Made by a program: the position numbers and the translations under genes. Of a stretch of 64,000 nt of DNA, positions 1 to 8,366 are shown piece by piece. Each line of letters starts with the position of its first letter. Positions within the stretch are counted from its first letter, which is position 1. This DNA comes from Phaeodactylibacter xiamenensis (GTDB taxonomy: Bacteria > Bacteroidota > Bacteroidia > Chitinophagales > Saprospiraceae). The stretch lies in assembly GCF_000759025.1 (NCBI RefSeq), contig NZ_JPOS01000082.1:124001-188000 (forward strand), written 5' to 3'. The notes beneath the pieces are model-generated. The model was not told where the DNA came from, searched no databases, and saw nothing but the letters and a program-made list of their open reading frames with translations.

Positions 1-560
1 TGCTCGCTGCTAAGCACCTGCTTGCCTATGCTGATCACTTCGTCGTAGGCACTGCCAATCACGGTTGCTGTTGGCTGGCCTTCCATGATTTCGCTGGCGA
101 GGTTGGGCCCCGACAGACAGCCTACCCGCCGGACCACACTTTCCTGCAAGATCACTTCACTCATGGTGCTTACATCGCTGCGCGATACAGGCTTACCATC
201 ATCAGTGTCCTGAAAAAGCTGCTCAGGAGCATCAAATCCTTTGGTGCCATGGATCAGGATATGATAAGGGCGCAGATGAGGCCCCAGGCTGTGCATCATT
301 TTACGGAAGCTGTTGGAGGGGACGACCGGAAAGAGCAGGGTGCAGGACTGGGCCAGCTCCTGCAGGTCATTAGTGGCGCGCACCCTTGGTGACAAGTCTA
401 CGTCAAGATGTCGGTGCGTTTCATTAATTTGCTGCACAAGCGGTGCCTGCCGGCTGTACAGCAGCACGTCCACATTATACGCCAGGAGATTGGCAATTGC
501 GGTGCCAAAGCTGCCTGCTCCAATAATTCCTACAGGTTGTTCTACTGCGATTGATGGCAT
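1..560 (-). CDS. gpsA: NAD(P)H-dependent glycerol-3-phosphate dehydrogenase, N-terminal part (runs off window)
   Basis: Only the first ~186 codons are present, because the gene continues beyond base 1. The translated minus strand begins MPSIAVEQPVGIIGAG and then SFGTAIANLLAYN, the GxGxxG nucleotide-binding fold of GpsA. Further on are the family hallmarks VVPSNSFR, HGTKGF and LSGPNLASEI (catalytic-domain entry). The enzyme reduces dihydroxyacetone phosphate to sn-glycerol 3-phosphate, the backbone for phospholipids, in the cytoplasm. The ATG at 558-560 is the only good start before the divergent 675 gene. The ~115 bp between them must hold both promoters, but I see no convincing consensus there. 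The identification is firm from motifs; completeness of the C-terminus cannot be judged. Confidence 0.93.
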   Translation of the reverse strand, partial: MPSIAVEQPVGIIGAGSFGTAIANLLAYNVDVLLYSRQAPLVQQINETHRHLDVDLSPRVRATNDLQELAQSCTLLFPVVPSNSFRKMMHSLGPHLRPYHILIHGTKGFDAPEQLFQDTDDGKPVSRSDVSTMSEVILQESVVRRVGCLSGPNLASEIMEGQPTATVIGSAYDEVISIGKQVLSSE

Positions 561-674
561 GAAGCGCTGCTCTGATTTGGCGTAAATGTACACTTTTTTT
601 CAAAGCTTATCGGAAGCTTGCCCGAGTTGGTCGACAGATTAAAACATTCCCGGTAAAATCCCGTTTTGTTGCAT

Positions 675-1706
675 ATGATAAATGGATGGATTCCTACTTT
701 GTTGCTGATCGGCAGTTTGGTTTATTCGCACGATACCGGAAAACCTGCCGCACCTGTTCAACCGGCAGATGGCCCCAGAGGACAAAACTACTTACACGCT
801 GAGGTAACCTTTTCTGACCATGCCCGCCGTTCTGATGGTTTTTGGTTGTTCGAGCCCGCCGCGCCTATACCGGAAAACGCCCCGGTAGTGGTGTTTCATC
901 ATGGTTATGGGGCAATCAATCCTATGATTTACGGGGCATGGATCCGGCACATCGTCCGGCAGGGCAATATTGTCATTTATCCACGATATCAAAAAAATCT
1001 GTTATTTCCCGGCTCAAAGCACTTCGTGCCAAATGCTGCAAAAGGTATTCGATCGGCATTGAAGCTGCTGTCTGAAGAAGCAGGCCGGGTGCGCCCGGAT
1101 ACCAATGCTTTTTTCATCGCGGGGCATAGTTACGGTGGCGCGATTTCTGCTCATATTGCTGCCCGCTACGCTGAACTGGGCCTTCCGCACCCCAAAGGCG
1201 TGTTACTGTGTGCCCCCGGTACCGGCCCCTTAAACGGAGGGCTGCTGGAATCTTATGAGGGCATTTCGCCTCAAACCCGGTTGGGGATCATCGTGAGTGT
1301 CAATGACTATGTAGTCGGGGAAGAACTTGGCCGTACGGTTTATCAAACGGCAACCCAAACGCCTTACCGTTTTCTGATGCGGCAGTTCCCGGATACCCAC
1401 GGCACTCCGGAACTTACAGCCGGGCATAATGAATGCTATGCTATGGACCCTGAGTTCGACGGAGGTGTTGAGAATCTTTCCCTTAAGCGCGCCCGCCGGG
1501 TCGCACAGGAAAATGCTGCCGATTACTATGCCTACTGGAAAATGCTCGATGCCATGATGGCTTGCGAGCTGCGCGGGGAGCACTGCGAACTGGCAAAAGG
1601 CTGTGGGCCTAAGGCGGCTTTCATGGGGCAGTGGAGCGACGGCCATCCCGTACAGCCTTTGGAAGTATGGGTGCCGGAAGATACGGTGGCACAATACACG
1701 GACTAA
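675..1706 (+). CDS. secreted alpha/beta hydrolase (dienelactone hydrolase/PETase-like fold)
   Basis: The 343-residue protein starts at the ATG at 675. A TTG nine bases upstream is also in frame but less likely. An N-terminal hydrophobic stretch (WIPTLLLIGSLVYS) fits a signal peptide. The core is an alpha/beta hydrolase: VVVFHHGYG carries the oxyanion-hole region, IAGHSYGG is the nucleophile elbow (Ser near residue 152), and a late DTHGTPELTAGHN segment could supply the His. The general activity would be ester or amide hydrolysis in the periplasm or outside the cell; the substrate cannot be told from sequence. It is transcribed away from gpsA, and 45 bp separate it from the caspase gene, so co-transcription is possible. 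The fold assignment is solid and the specific function is open. Confidence 0.8.
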   Translation: MINGWIPTLLLIGSLVYSHDTGKPAAPVQPADGPRGQNYLHAEVTFSDHARRSDGFWLFEPAAPIPENAPVVVFHHGYGAINPMIYGAWIRHIVRQGNIVIYPRYQKNLLFPGSKHFVPNAAKGIRSALKLLSEEAGRVRPDTNAFFIAGHSYGGAISAHIAARYAELGLPHPKGVLLCAPGTGPLNGGLLESYEGISPQTRLGIIVSVNDYVVGEELGRTVYQTATQTPYRFLMRQFPDTHGTPELTAGHNECYAMDPEFDGGVENLSLKRARRVAQENAADYYAYWKMLDAMMACELRGEHCELAKGCGPKAAFMGQWSDGHPVQPLEVWVPEDTVAQYTD

Positions 1707-1751
1707 TCTGTAAAAAACCTATATTAGCCGCCGAACTAAGCCTGTAGCACT

Positions 1752-3137
1752 ATGTCAAACTTCGGAGGAATGGACTTGGGTACTTATCAGCCAAAGGGCA
1801 AGAACTACCTCTACATCGTGGGCATCGATCAGTATACGGATATGCCTAAGCTGTACAACGCCCGCATGGATGCTGAAAAAATCAAGGTGGTGCTGGAGGA
1901 GAAATATCAGTTTGATGCTGGCCTCACCCACTGTCATTTCGATGAGGCGGCAACTCACTCCAACATCACTCAGCACCTTCGGGGCCTGGTGGATGTGGTA
2001 GGGGAGGACGATAACTTCCTGATGTACTTTGCCGGGCACGGGGAGTATGACAAGGCTTTGGATGTGGGCTATTGGATACCTTATGATGCCCGCAAAAACC
2101 ATATTGGCTCCTATATTTCATTTGACCTGATCACGCGCCTGATCCGGGCAATCAAAAGCAAACACACCTTTATTATTACGGATTCCTGCTACTCGGGCAG
2201 TATTTTCACCCAAAAGCGGGACACCAGCTACATCGACCGGTTGGAAAGCATGCCTTCCCGGTGGTTGCTTACAGCGGGCCGCAACGAGCCGGTTTCTGAC
2301 GGCCGGCCCGGGCAGCACAGCCCTTTTGCGCAAGCGGTCCTGGCGGTCCTGAAAAACAATCAGGATCAACGCCTGCGGGTATCGATGTTTTGCAATATGG
2401 TGCTTGATGCAGTAGGGCAAAATGTAAAGGATCAGCTGCCACGTGGCGCAGCTTTGTACGATGTGGGCGACATGGGCGGCGAGTTTATGTTCCGCCTGAA
2501 GGACTTTGCTTATGCGCCTGTGCAGGAGAAGCGCAGCGCGGCATCGGCTGAGCCTGTGCCAACCCGTGGCGGCAACGAAGCTCCCCGTGGCGGTTCGCCG
2601 GGCCATACGACTCCGAAAAAAGCGAAACCCACCACGCTCAGGGGATTGAAAAAACAGCTCAAAGGCTTCCTCGCTGCCGGAGAATTTGAGCGGGTGTTCG
2701 ATACGCTCAATGACCTGATTTCCGATGATTCTTACCGGGAGACCGACATCATCATGCAGCAGGCCCGGTATAACCGTACCAAACGGGAACAAAATCAGGG
2801 CACCATTCGTAGCGAATCTGCTCAACTGACCTTTAATCAGATTCAGTATGCGATGATCGATCTGGTGGACAGCCTGGAGGAAGAAGACCTGATCCTGGGC
2901 GAAGTGCAGGAGGAACAGCCTGCCCATTCCAATACCAGCGGGCAAACCACCAACACCCTGAGCGACCTTGAGCGGCAGGGGCTGGAGAATCAGGCAACGC
3001 TTCTGCAGCGCAAACTCAACTCCTTTAATGAGGCCCTAATCAAAGCCTTCGATCCATCCATGAAATTCAACCTTGAGGAACAGATCAAGGAAACGCAGCA
3101 TCAGCTGGAGGAAGTCCGAAGTAAGCTGCAGGGGTAA
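1752..3137 (+). CDS. caspase-family (C14) cysteine protease with EAD11-like adaptor domain
   Basis: 461 residues. Residues ~16-250 form a caspase/metacaspase p20-like domain. The catalytic His lies in YFAGHGEYD (H96) and the catalytic Cys in ITDSCYSGS (C146), so the dyad is intact. A low-complexity Pro/Gly/Ala linker (~255-295) follows. Residues ~297-378 match the effector-associated domain 11 pattern: a helical LKGFLAAGEFERVFDTLNDL segment, then QQARYNRTKREQNQGTI and a final YAMIDLVDSLEE. The tail (~400-461) is a predicted coiled coil. There is no signal peptide, so it is cytoplasmic. EADs are known as small adaptors in bacterial NTP-dependent conflict systems that recruit effectors such as caspases. 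The gene lies 42 bp upstream of a nuclease-helicase gene, suggesting a functional pair. Protease activity and target are inferred. Confidence 0.88.
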   Translation: MSNFGGMDLGTYQPKGKNYLYIVGIDQYTDMPKLYNARMDAEKIKVVLEEKYQFDAGLTHCHFDEAATHSNITQHLRGLVDVVGEDDNFLMYFAGHGEYDKALDVGYWIPYDARKNHIGSYISFDLITRLIRAIKSKHTFIITDSCYSGSIFTQKRDTSYIDRLESMPSRWLLTAGRNEPVSDGRPGQHSPFAQAVLAVLKNNQDQRLRVSMFCNMVLDAVGQNVKDQLPRGAALYDVGDMGGEFMFRLKDFAYAPVQEKRSAASAEPVPTRGGNEAPRGGSPGHTTPKKAKPTTLRGLKKQLKGFLAAGEFERVFDTLNDLISDDSYRETDIIMQQARYNRTKREQNQGTIRSESAQLTFNQIQYAMIDLVDSLEEEDLILGEVQEEQPAHSNTSGQTTNTLSDLERQGLENQATLLQRKLNSFNEALIKAFDPSMKFNLEEQIKETQHQLEEVRSKLQG

Positions 3138-3179
3138 TTGCGTTTGCAAACTTCCCGGATTTGGCCGTATATTGCTGCT

Positions 3180-6100
3180 ATGTCCGATCAGCTCAACAAA
3201 CCAGCGCTAGCGGAGCTCTTTTACCAGGAAGTAAATAAGGTAGTCCGCAACAATAAGATGCCGCCCGGTGATCAGGTGGCGGCTTGCTACCGTTTGCTCA
3301 CCCTGCTTTTTGTAGAGTGCACCAAAGCCGAGCGTATACAGTTTTCCACGCTTTTTGCCCGAATGGCTTATGTGTGCCACCGCGATGAGGTGGACAAGCG
3401 CCTGCAATTTTACCTCCATCAATTTCGGAAACGCGCCCTGAAAGCCATGCGCCAACCCGATACGGTTGATGACAACATCCGCGCGCTTGGGCTTAAGGTA
3501 TTGCTCGATATGATTGAGGCACTGCTGGACACTCCTTTGCCGGAACACCTTCGAGGCGACTATCCGCCAGCCTGGCCTTCGGGTATGAAAGCTCACAAAG
3601 TCGAAAAGTTTATCCCGCAGGCAAGAGTGGTGGCACTTGAAGACGATGAGGCTGCTGAGCAGTTGCTGGTTCGGGATGAAGCCCAGGCCGATACCGTTGT
3701 CCGGGTACAGTACAATGATGCCGACCGCAACGATAATTTCATGCCAACTATCGAAGCGATCCGCTCCGTTTTTGGCTTCCCATTGGTGCTGAACCTGCTT
3801 GATGTGGAGGTGGACGATCAGGGCTTTTACCATCCCCGCGCCTTTGTGGTGGAGCCGGACTATCTCATGGATGTGACCGCTGTAGCGGAATGTTTCCAGC
3901 CAGACGGCACCAACCCCTGGCCCTACCTGCTTAAGAAATATCTGCCCAAGGAGCCGAACAAATACCTCATGATCGGAAACATCGCCAACTTCTTCCTTGA
4001 TGAGTTGATGAGCGATTCCGAGCTGCCTTTCCGGGAAGTCTTCCGGCAAACCTTCGTGAATAACCCCCTGCAGTACTGCCTCTTCGAAAACCGGGAAGTC
4101 CGGGAAATCATGCAGCAATCTCAAAAGCACTTTCTCAACCTGAAGCAAATGGTAAAGGAAGGTTTTCGGGAGCAGGGGATTACACCTGAAGACTGCTATC
4201 TGGAGCCCAGCTTTTACGCCGAAACCTACGGATTGCAGGGGCGCCTTGATTTGCTGCACCTCGGAGCTGACCGGGCAAGTATCGTAGAGCTGAAAAGTGG
4301 CAAACCTTTCATGCCCAATACCTACGGGCTTAGTGCGAACCACTACACCCAGACTTTGCTTTATGACCTGATGGTGCGCTCGGCCTTCGGGAAATCTGTG
4401 GACCCCGCCAATTATATTCTTTACTCCGGGCAGGACGACCGCCAACTGCGCTATGCGCCCCGTATTCAGGCACAGCAGTACGAAGCCTTGCAAGTCCGTA
4501 ACCAACTCGTAGCTATAGAGCGGCTGTTGTCCAAACTCGGCGACCCCGCTGCCGGCGATTTGCTTGAGCAGGGCAACCGGTTATTTGGAAAACTCAGCCC
4601 CCGTAAGCAGAGCAACCTCAAGGGGTTTACCCGGCGGGATATGGAGGTCTTTGAAAAAGTGTATCAGGGCATGGGGGCTGTCGCCAAACGATATTTTATT
4701 GCCTTTTCGGGCCTGATTGCCCGGGAGCATCAGCTCGCTAAAGCAGGAGCGCAGGGCATGGAGCAAGTCAATGGGTTGGCTTCGCTCTGGCTGAACAGCT
4801 TTGAGGAAAAACAGGCTGGCTTCGATATCATCAGCCACCTGACCATTCAGGAACTGAATGCTCAGGAAGAGGAGCCCACCATTACTTTTCAGAAATCGGA
4901 GGACACCAACCCTCTGGCCAATTTCCGTACAGGTGATATTGCAGTCCTTTACCCCCATCAGGAGGGGCAGGCGGTGCTATCCAATCAGATTTTCAAATGC
5001 TCTATCATACATATCAATAACGAGCAGGTGGTGGTCCGCCTGCGCAGCCGGCAGTTCAATACCCGGATTTTTGAGGAACAGCCGTTGTGGAACCTGGAGC
5101 ACGACTTGCTGGACAGCAGTTTCAACACCATGTACCGGGGGCTGTATACTTTTGCCAACAGCCCAAAGGAACGGCAGCGCCTGCTGCTCACACAGGACCC
5201 GCCCCGGGAGGGGATACCAGAAGACATACCCGTGAGCGCAGAGCTTACCCCCGAGCAGCAGGATATCTTCCGAAAAGCGCTGGCTGCCGAAGATTACTTT
5301 TTGCTGTGGGGCCCGCCCGGTACCGGCAAGACGAGCATGATGCTCAAGCACCTGGTGGGGTATCTGTTTGAACAAACGGAAGAAACCTTACTGCTGCTGG
5401 CTTACACCAACCGCGCAGTGGATGAGATTTGTGCCTCGATTGAACGGCTCCGCCCGGACATCCGGCAGCATTATCTGCGTATAGGCTCCCGCTATGGCAC
5501 TTCAAACGAGTATCAGGGGCAGCTCCTGCAAGAAAAAATCAAAGGGGTGGAAGACCGGGAGGCCCTTAAAGCCATTATTGATAAGCACCGGATTGTAGTG
5601 GGCACGGTTTCCTCGGTAGCGGGCAAACAGGAACTATTGCTGCTCAAGCATTTCAACCGGGTGATTATCGACGAGGCCTCGCAGATACTGGAGCCTATGC
5701 TGGTGGGCTTACTGCCGAAGTTTGAGCGATTTATACTCATCGGTGACCATAAGCAGTTGCCCGCAGTGGTCGTGCAGGACCCGCTGGTGTCGCAAATTGA
5801 AGACCCCTTGCTGCATAACCTTGGGCTGTACAATTTGCGCAATTCCCTCTTTGAGCGCCTCTTCAAGCGGTGCCGGGAGAATGGGTGGGACTGGGCCTAT
5901 GCGCAGCTGAGCCATCAGGGGCGTATGCATCAGGACATTATGCGCTTCCCGAACCAGTTTTTTTATGAAAACAGCCTGAAGATTTTGCCGGATTCTGTAC
6001 CCGTCGCCCAAAAACAAAAACGGTTATTATCGGTCGCTCTGGAAGAAGAAGCGGATGAGCTCCTGCAACAGCTTGCCTCCCGGCGGGTCATTTTTCTGCC

Positions 6101-6563
6101 CACACCGGCCGATGACCGCAGCGCCACTCAAAAAACAAATGCTTATGAAGCCGAAAAAGTGGGGGAGGTCATACGGGCCTACCAACAGCTATTCCGGCAG
6201 CAGGGATGGCGCTTGCACGAAGGGAGCATTGGCGTGATAACGCCTTACCGGGCGCAAATTGCTCAAATCAAGTCGGTACTGGAGGAGCAGGGCGCACCCC
6301 TGGACCAATTGACAATTGATACCGTAGAGCGCTATCAGGGCGGGGCGCGGGATGTGATCATCATTTCGCTTTGCACTAATTCCCTCAATCAGCTGGCAAT
6401 GCTCACTTCGCTGTCTGAAGAAGGAGTAGACCGCAAACTCAACGTTGCTCTGACCCGGGCGCGCAACCATATTGTCATTATCGGCAATCCTGATCTGCTT
6501 AACCGCAGCGACATCTACCGGGCGCTGATCCGGTACTGTGAGGAGCAGACGATAGAGCCATAA
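3180..6563 (+). CDS. PD-(D/E)XK nuclease and superfamily 1 (DNA2/UPF1-like) helicase fusion
   Basis: 1127 residues from the ATG at 3180; an in-frame TTG at 3138 would add 14. Residues ~1-140 are an alpha-helical N-terminal domain I do not recognise. A Cas4/DNA2-like nuclease core follows: GRLDLLHLG supplies Asp357 and IVELKSGK supplies Glu370 and Lys372, then an HYTQTLLYD helix. The Cys residues that hold the Fe-S cluster in Cas4/AddB are not evident. The C-terminal half is an SF1B helicase. Walker A is GPPGTGKT (Lys717), Walker B is IIDEAS (Asp831), then GDHKQLPAV, and motif VI is NVALTRARNH (~1088). It should unwind and cut nucleic acid in an ATP-dependent way. It sits between the caspase-EAD gene and a GH26-like gene 12 bp downstream. 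The domain calls are firm; a defence role is inference from context. Confidence 0.88.
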   Translation: MSDQLNKPALAELFYQEVNKVVRNNKMPPGDQVAACYRLLTLLFVECTKAERIQFSTLFARMAYVCHRDEVDKRLQFYLHQFRKRALKAMRQPDTVDDNIRALGLKVLLDMIEALLDTPLPEHLRGDYPPAWPSGMKAHKVEKFIPQARVVALEDDEAAEQLLVRDEAQADTVVRVQYNDADRNDNFMPTIEAIRSVFGFPLVLNLLDVEVDDQGFYHPRAFVVEPDYLMDVTAVAECFQPDGTNPWPYLLKKYLPKEPNKYLMIGNIANFFLDELMSDSELPFREVFRQTFVNNPLQYCLFENREVREIMQQSQKHFLNLKQMVKEGFREQGITPEDCYLEPSFYAETYGLQGRLDLLHLGADRASIVELKSGKPFMPNTYGLSANHYTQTLLYDLMVRSAFGKSVDPANYILYSGQDDRQLRYAPRIQAQQYEALQVRNQLVAIERLLSKLGDPAAGDLLEQGNRLFGKLSPRKQSNLKGFTRRDMEVFEKVYQGMGAVAKRYFIAFSGLIAREHQLAKAGAQGMEQVNGLASLWLNSFEEKQAGFDIISHLTIQELNAQEEEPTITFQKSEDTNPLANFRTGDIAVLYPHQEGQAVLSNQIFKCSIIHINNEQVVVRLRSRQFNTRIFEEQPLWNLEHDLLDSSFNTMYRGLYTFANSPKERQRLLLTQDPPREGIPEDIPVSAELTPEQQDIFRKALAAEDYFLLWGPPGTGKTSMMLKHLVGYLFEQTEETLLLLAYTNRAVDEICASIERLRPDIRQHYLRIGSRYGTSNEYQGQLLQEKIKGVEDREALKAIIDKHRIVVGTVSSVAGKQELLLLKHFNRVIIDEASQILEPMLVGLLPKFERFILIGDHKQLPAVVVQDPLVSQIEDPLLHNLGLYNLRNSLFERLFKRCRENGWDWAYAQLSHQGRMHQDIMRFPNQFFYENSLKILPDSVPVAQKQKRLLSVALEEEADELLQQLASRRVIFLPTPADDRSATQKTNAYEAEKVGEVIRAYQQLFRQQGWRLHEGSIGVITPYRAQIAQIKSVLEEQGAPLDQLTIDTVERYQGGARDVIIISLCTNSLNQLAMLTSLSEEGVDRKLNVALTRARNHIVIIGNPDLLNRSDIYRALIRYCEEQTIEP

Positions 6564-6575
6564 ATTTCGTCAAGT

Positions 6576-8246
6576 ATGCACAGAAATCTAAAAGCCCTCT
6601 TCCTGTTAATTGCGGCCGTACTATTCGCTTTCTTCCTTTACCGAATGTTTTTTGACCGGTCTGCAGGTGCCGGGCCAAGGCCTTTGTTCCGGGAAGTCAT
6701 GGCGGTTTCCGATTCTGCTGATCATTCCGCTCTGATAGGTGCACAGAGCTACCTGCTCCAATGGTGGAAAACCTCCCCGGACCAAGCGGAAAGGGATGAT
6801 TTTTATAATCTGATTGATAAATCGGAGCCACTGGTTCTAACCATTCATGCATTAGCGGAACCCGGATTTAGCGACAGCTATGGCGCCAACCTGAATGCAA
6901 CCATCAGAGGGGATTATGACCAACGGATTAAGCAGCTGGCAGAACGCCTGAAAGCCCACCGCGCACCGGTTTACCTGCGTTGGGGAGAGGCCATGGAAGT
7001 GGATGCGCAAGACTATCCCTGGCAACTAAAGTACCACAAGCTTTACACTGATGCCTACCGGCATTTTGCAATGGCCGCCCAGGCCATCAATCCGGACCTA
7101 AAGTTCATCTGGGGACCGGCCGGCTATCCGGGCGTTGAAGAATACTGGCCCGGTGCTGATGTGGTAGATGTTATCAGCCTGGATATTGCCCATGAGTCAG
7201 AAGTACAGCCCAAGCCCTATCCGTCTTATCATTCAGTGAGTGAGGAATTGTACCGGAAAGTCCATCGCCTGCGTTTTTTTGATAAGCCTATTGCGGTCTT
7301 TGCTTTTGAGGATGTGCCGGTGGAAGTGGTTCAGGAAGGGCTTAAGGAGGCTGTGCAGGCCCAAGAGCCGATTGCGGATATTCCTCTCGGGACAGCAGGC
7401 AGCAGTCAGGCGGATGAAAGCAGTTTTCGGGTAGGCGTTTATGACCCAAAAGACCGGCTGACCGGACTGCCGGGTGTGACTGTAGAGCATTTGTTCGTCA
7501 ACTGGGCAGACCTGGAAAAGGGACCTTTTAAAAAAGATTTACAGGATGCTTTGGACCGTGGGCACGAAGTGATCGTCACCGCCGAGCCCTTTAAAGATGC
7601 AGAAGCCAATCACGACCGTCAGGTACTGTCCAAAATGCAGAATGGGCAGTATGACACCTACATCCGGGACCTTTACGAAATCCTGGCGCAGGCAGATCAG
7701 ACCATTTACCTGCGCTTCGCTCATGAAATGGAAATTCCGATTGAGCGCTACCCCTGGCAAAGTCAGGACCCTCTGGAATACATTATGGCCTACCGTTACT
7801 TTATGAATTTTCCGGATACCTTTCCGGCAAATATCAAACGGGTTTGGGGACCGGCGGGCGACCGGGGCAGTATGGAGTTTTATCCTGGGGACGATGTGGT
7901 GGACTACGTCAGTATTGCCATCTACGGGCTACCGGACAAGAACATTACAGACCATAAGCAACAGGAAAGCTTCGAGCGGATTTTTGAGCGTAAACGGCAC
8001 CGGGTGGCACTATCCGGAAATCCCCTGTTTATCACTGAATTTGGGGTGAAAGGGCCGGAAGATTTTCAGGCTTTCTGGCTACAGGAAGCGGCAGAGGTGC
8101 TACGGCCACAGAAGCATAAGATCTACGGTGCCTGCTACTTCAACCTCTATGATAATCCGGATGTATGGGGGGAAGGCATCCCCGCGCCGGACTGGAGTGT
8201 GGAGGCGGAGACCTTTGAGACTTTCATAGCAACGCTGAGGGAGTAG
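6576..8246 (+). CDS. membrane-anchored protein with two tandem GH26-like (beta-mannanase fold) domains
   Basis: 556 residues with an N-terminal anchor (~6-26, LKALFLLIAAVLFAFFLY). Two homologous glycosidase domains follow, ~35-275 and ~285-556. The second has the GH26 acid/base site in YLRFAHEMEIP (Glu384) and the nucleophile in LFITEFG (Glu488). The first keeps the same frame, YLRWGEAMEVDAQDYPWQ with Glu138 in a shifted context, and has AVFAFEDV (Glu245) where the nucleophile strand should be. The repeats also share WGPAG and a PGxDVVDxxS strand. The active copy would hydrolyse a beta-linked mannan, xylan or similar polymer outside the inner membrane, and the first may bind sugar or be inactive. 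It begins 12 bp after the helicase gene, so it is probably co-transcribed, although the functional link is unclear. Confidence 0.75.
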   Translation: MHRNLKALFLLIAAVLFAFFLYRMFFDRSAGAGPRPLFREVMAVSDSADHSALIGAQSYLLQWWKTSPDQAERDDFYNLIDKSEPLVLTIHALAEPGFSDSYGANLNATIRGDYDQRIKQLAERLKAHRAPVYLRWGEAMEVDAQDYPWQLKYHKLYTDAYRHFAMAAQAINPDLKFIWGPAGYPGVEEYWPGADVVDVISLDIAHESEVQPKPYPSYHSVSEELYRKVHRLRFFDKPIAVFAFEDVPVEVVQEGLKEAVQAQEPIADIPLGTAGSSQADESSFRVGVYDPKDRLTGLPGVTVEHLFVNWADLEKGPFKKDLQDALDRGHEVIVTAEPFKDAEANHDRQVLSKMQNGQYDTYIRDLYEILAQADQTIYLRFAHEMEIPIERYPWQSQDPLEYIMAYRYFMNFPDTFPANIKRVWGPAGDRGSMEFYPGDDVVDYVSIAIYGLPDKNITDHKQQESFERIFERKRHRVALSGNPLFITEFGVKGPEDFQAFWLQEAAEVLRPQKHKIYGACYFNLYDNPDVWGEGIPAPDWSVEAETFETFIATLRE

Positions 8247-8277
8247 ATGGACATCGCTCTGAGCTAATTTTAAATAA

Positions 8278-8349
8278 GGACGCCCGGCGAAGGCAGTGCG
8301 CCGGGCGTCCTGTGTGTTAACACCCGGCGGACTACCTTCGCCGGGTGTT
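8278..8349. repeat. pair of mutually inverted hairpins between convergent genes (possible bidirectional terminator/REP-like element)
   Basis: Two perfect stem-loops lie side by side. The first has 12-bp arms at 8278-8289 and 8299-8310; the second has 11-bp arms at 8319-8329 and 8339-8349. Both have 9-nt loops. The second read on the opposite strand is almost the same as the first: both contain CCCGGCGAAGG, then YAGT, then CGCCGGG. They form an inverted pair of one element, like a BIME. They sit exactly between the GH26-like gene and the oppositely oriented aminotransferase, so they can end both transcripts. No T-tract follows. Confidence 0.75.
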
Positions 8350-8366
8350 CTACGTTGCAATAGGAT

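Noticed and set aside
2118-2945. 275-codon minus-strand frame inside the caspase gene
   Set aside because: Same reason: the plus-strand caspase/EAD motifs are unambiguous and the reverse frame shows none.
4240-4500. Cas4-like nuclease as a sign of CRISPR adaptation
   Set aside because: It is fused to a helicase, lacks the Cas4 Cys cluster, and no cas1/cas2 or array is in the window.
3207-4505. Long open frame (432 codons) on the minus strand inside the helicase gene
   Set aside because: It mirrors the strongly supported plus-strand helicase gene in the opposite frame and has no domain signature; a chance effect of GC-rich coding sequence.
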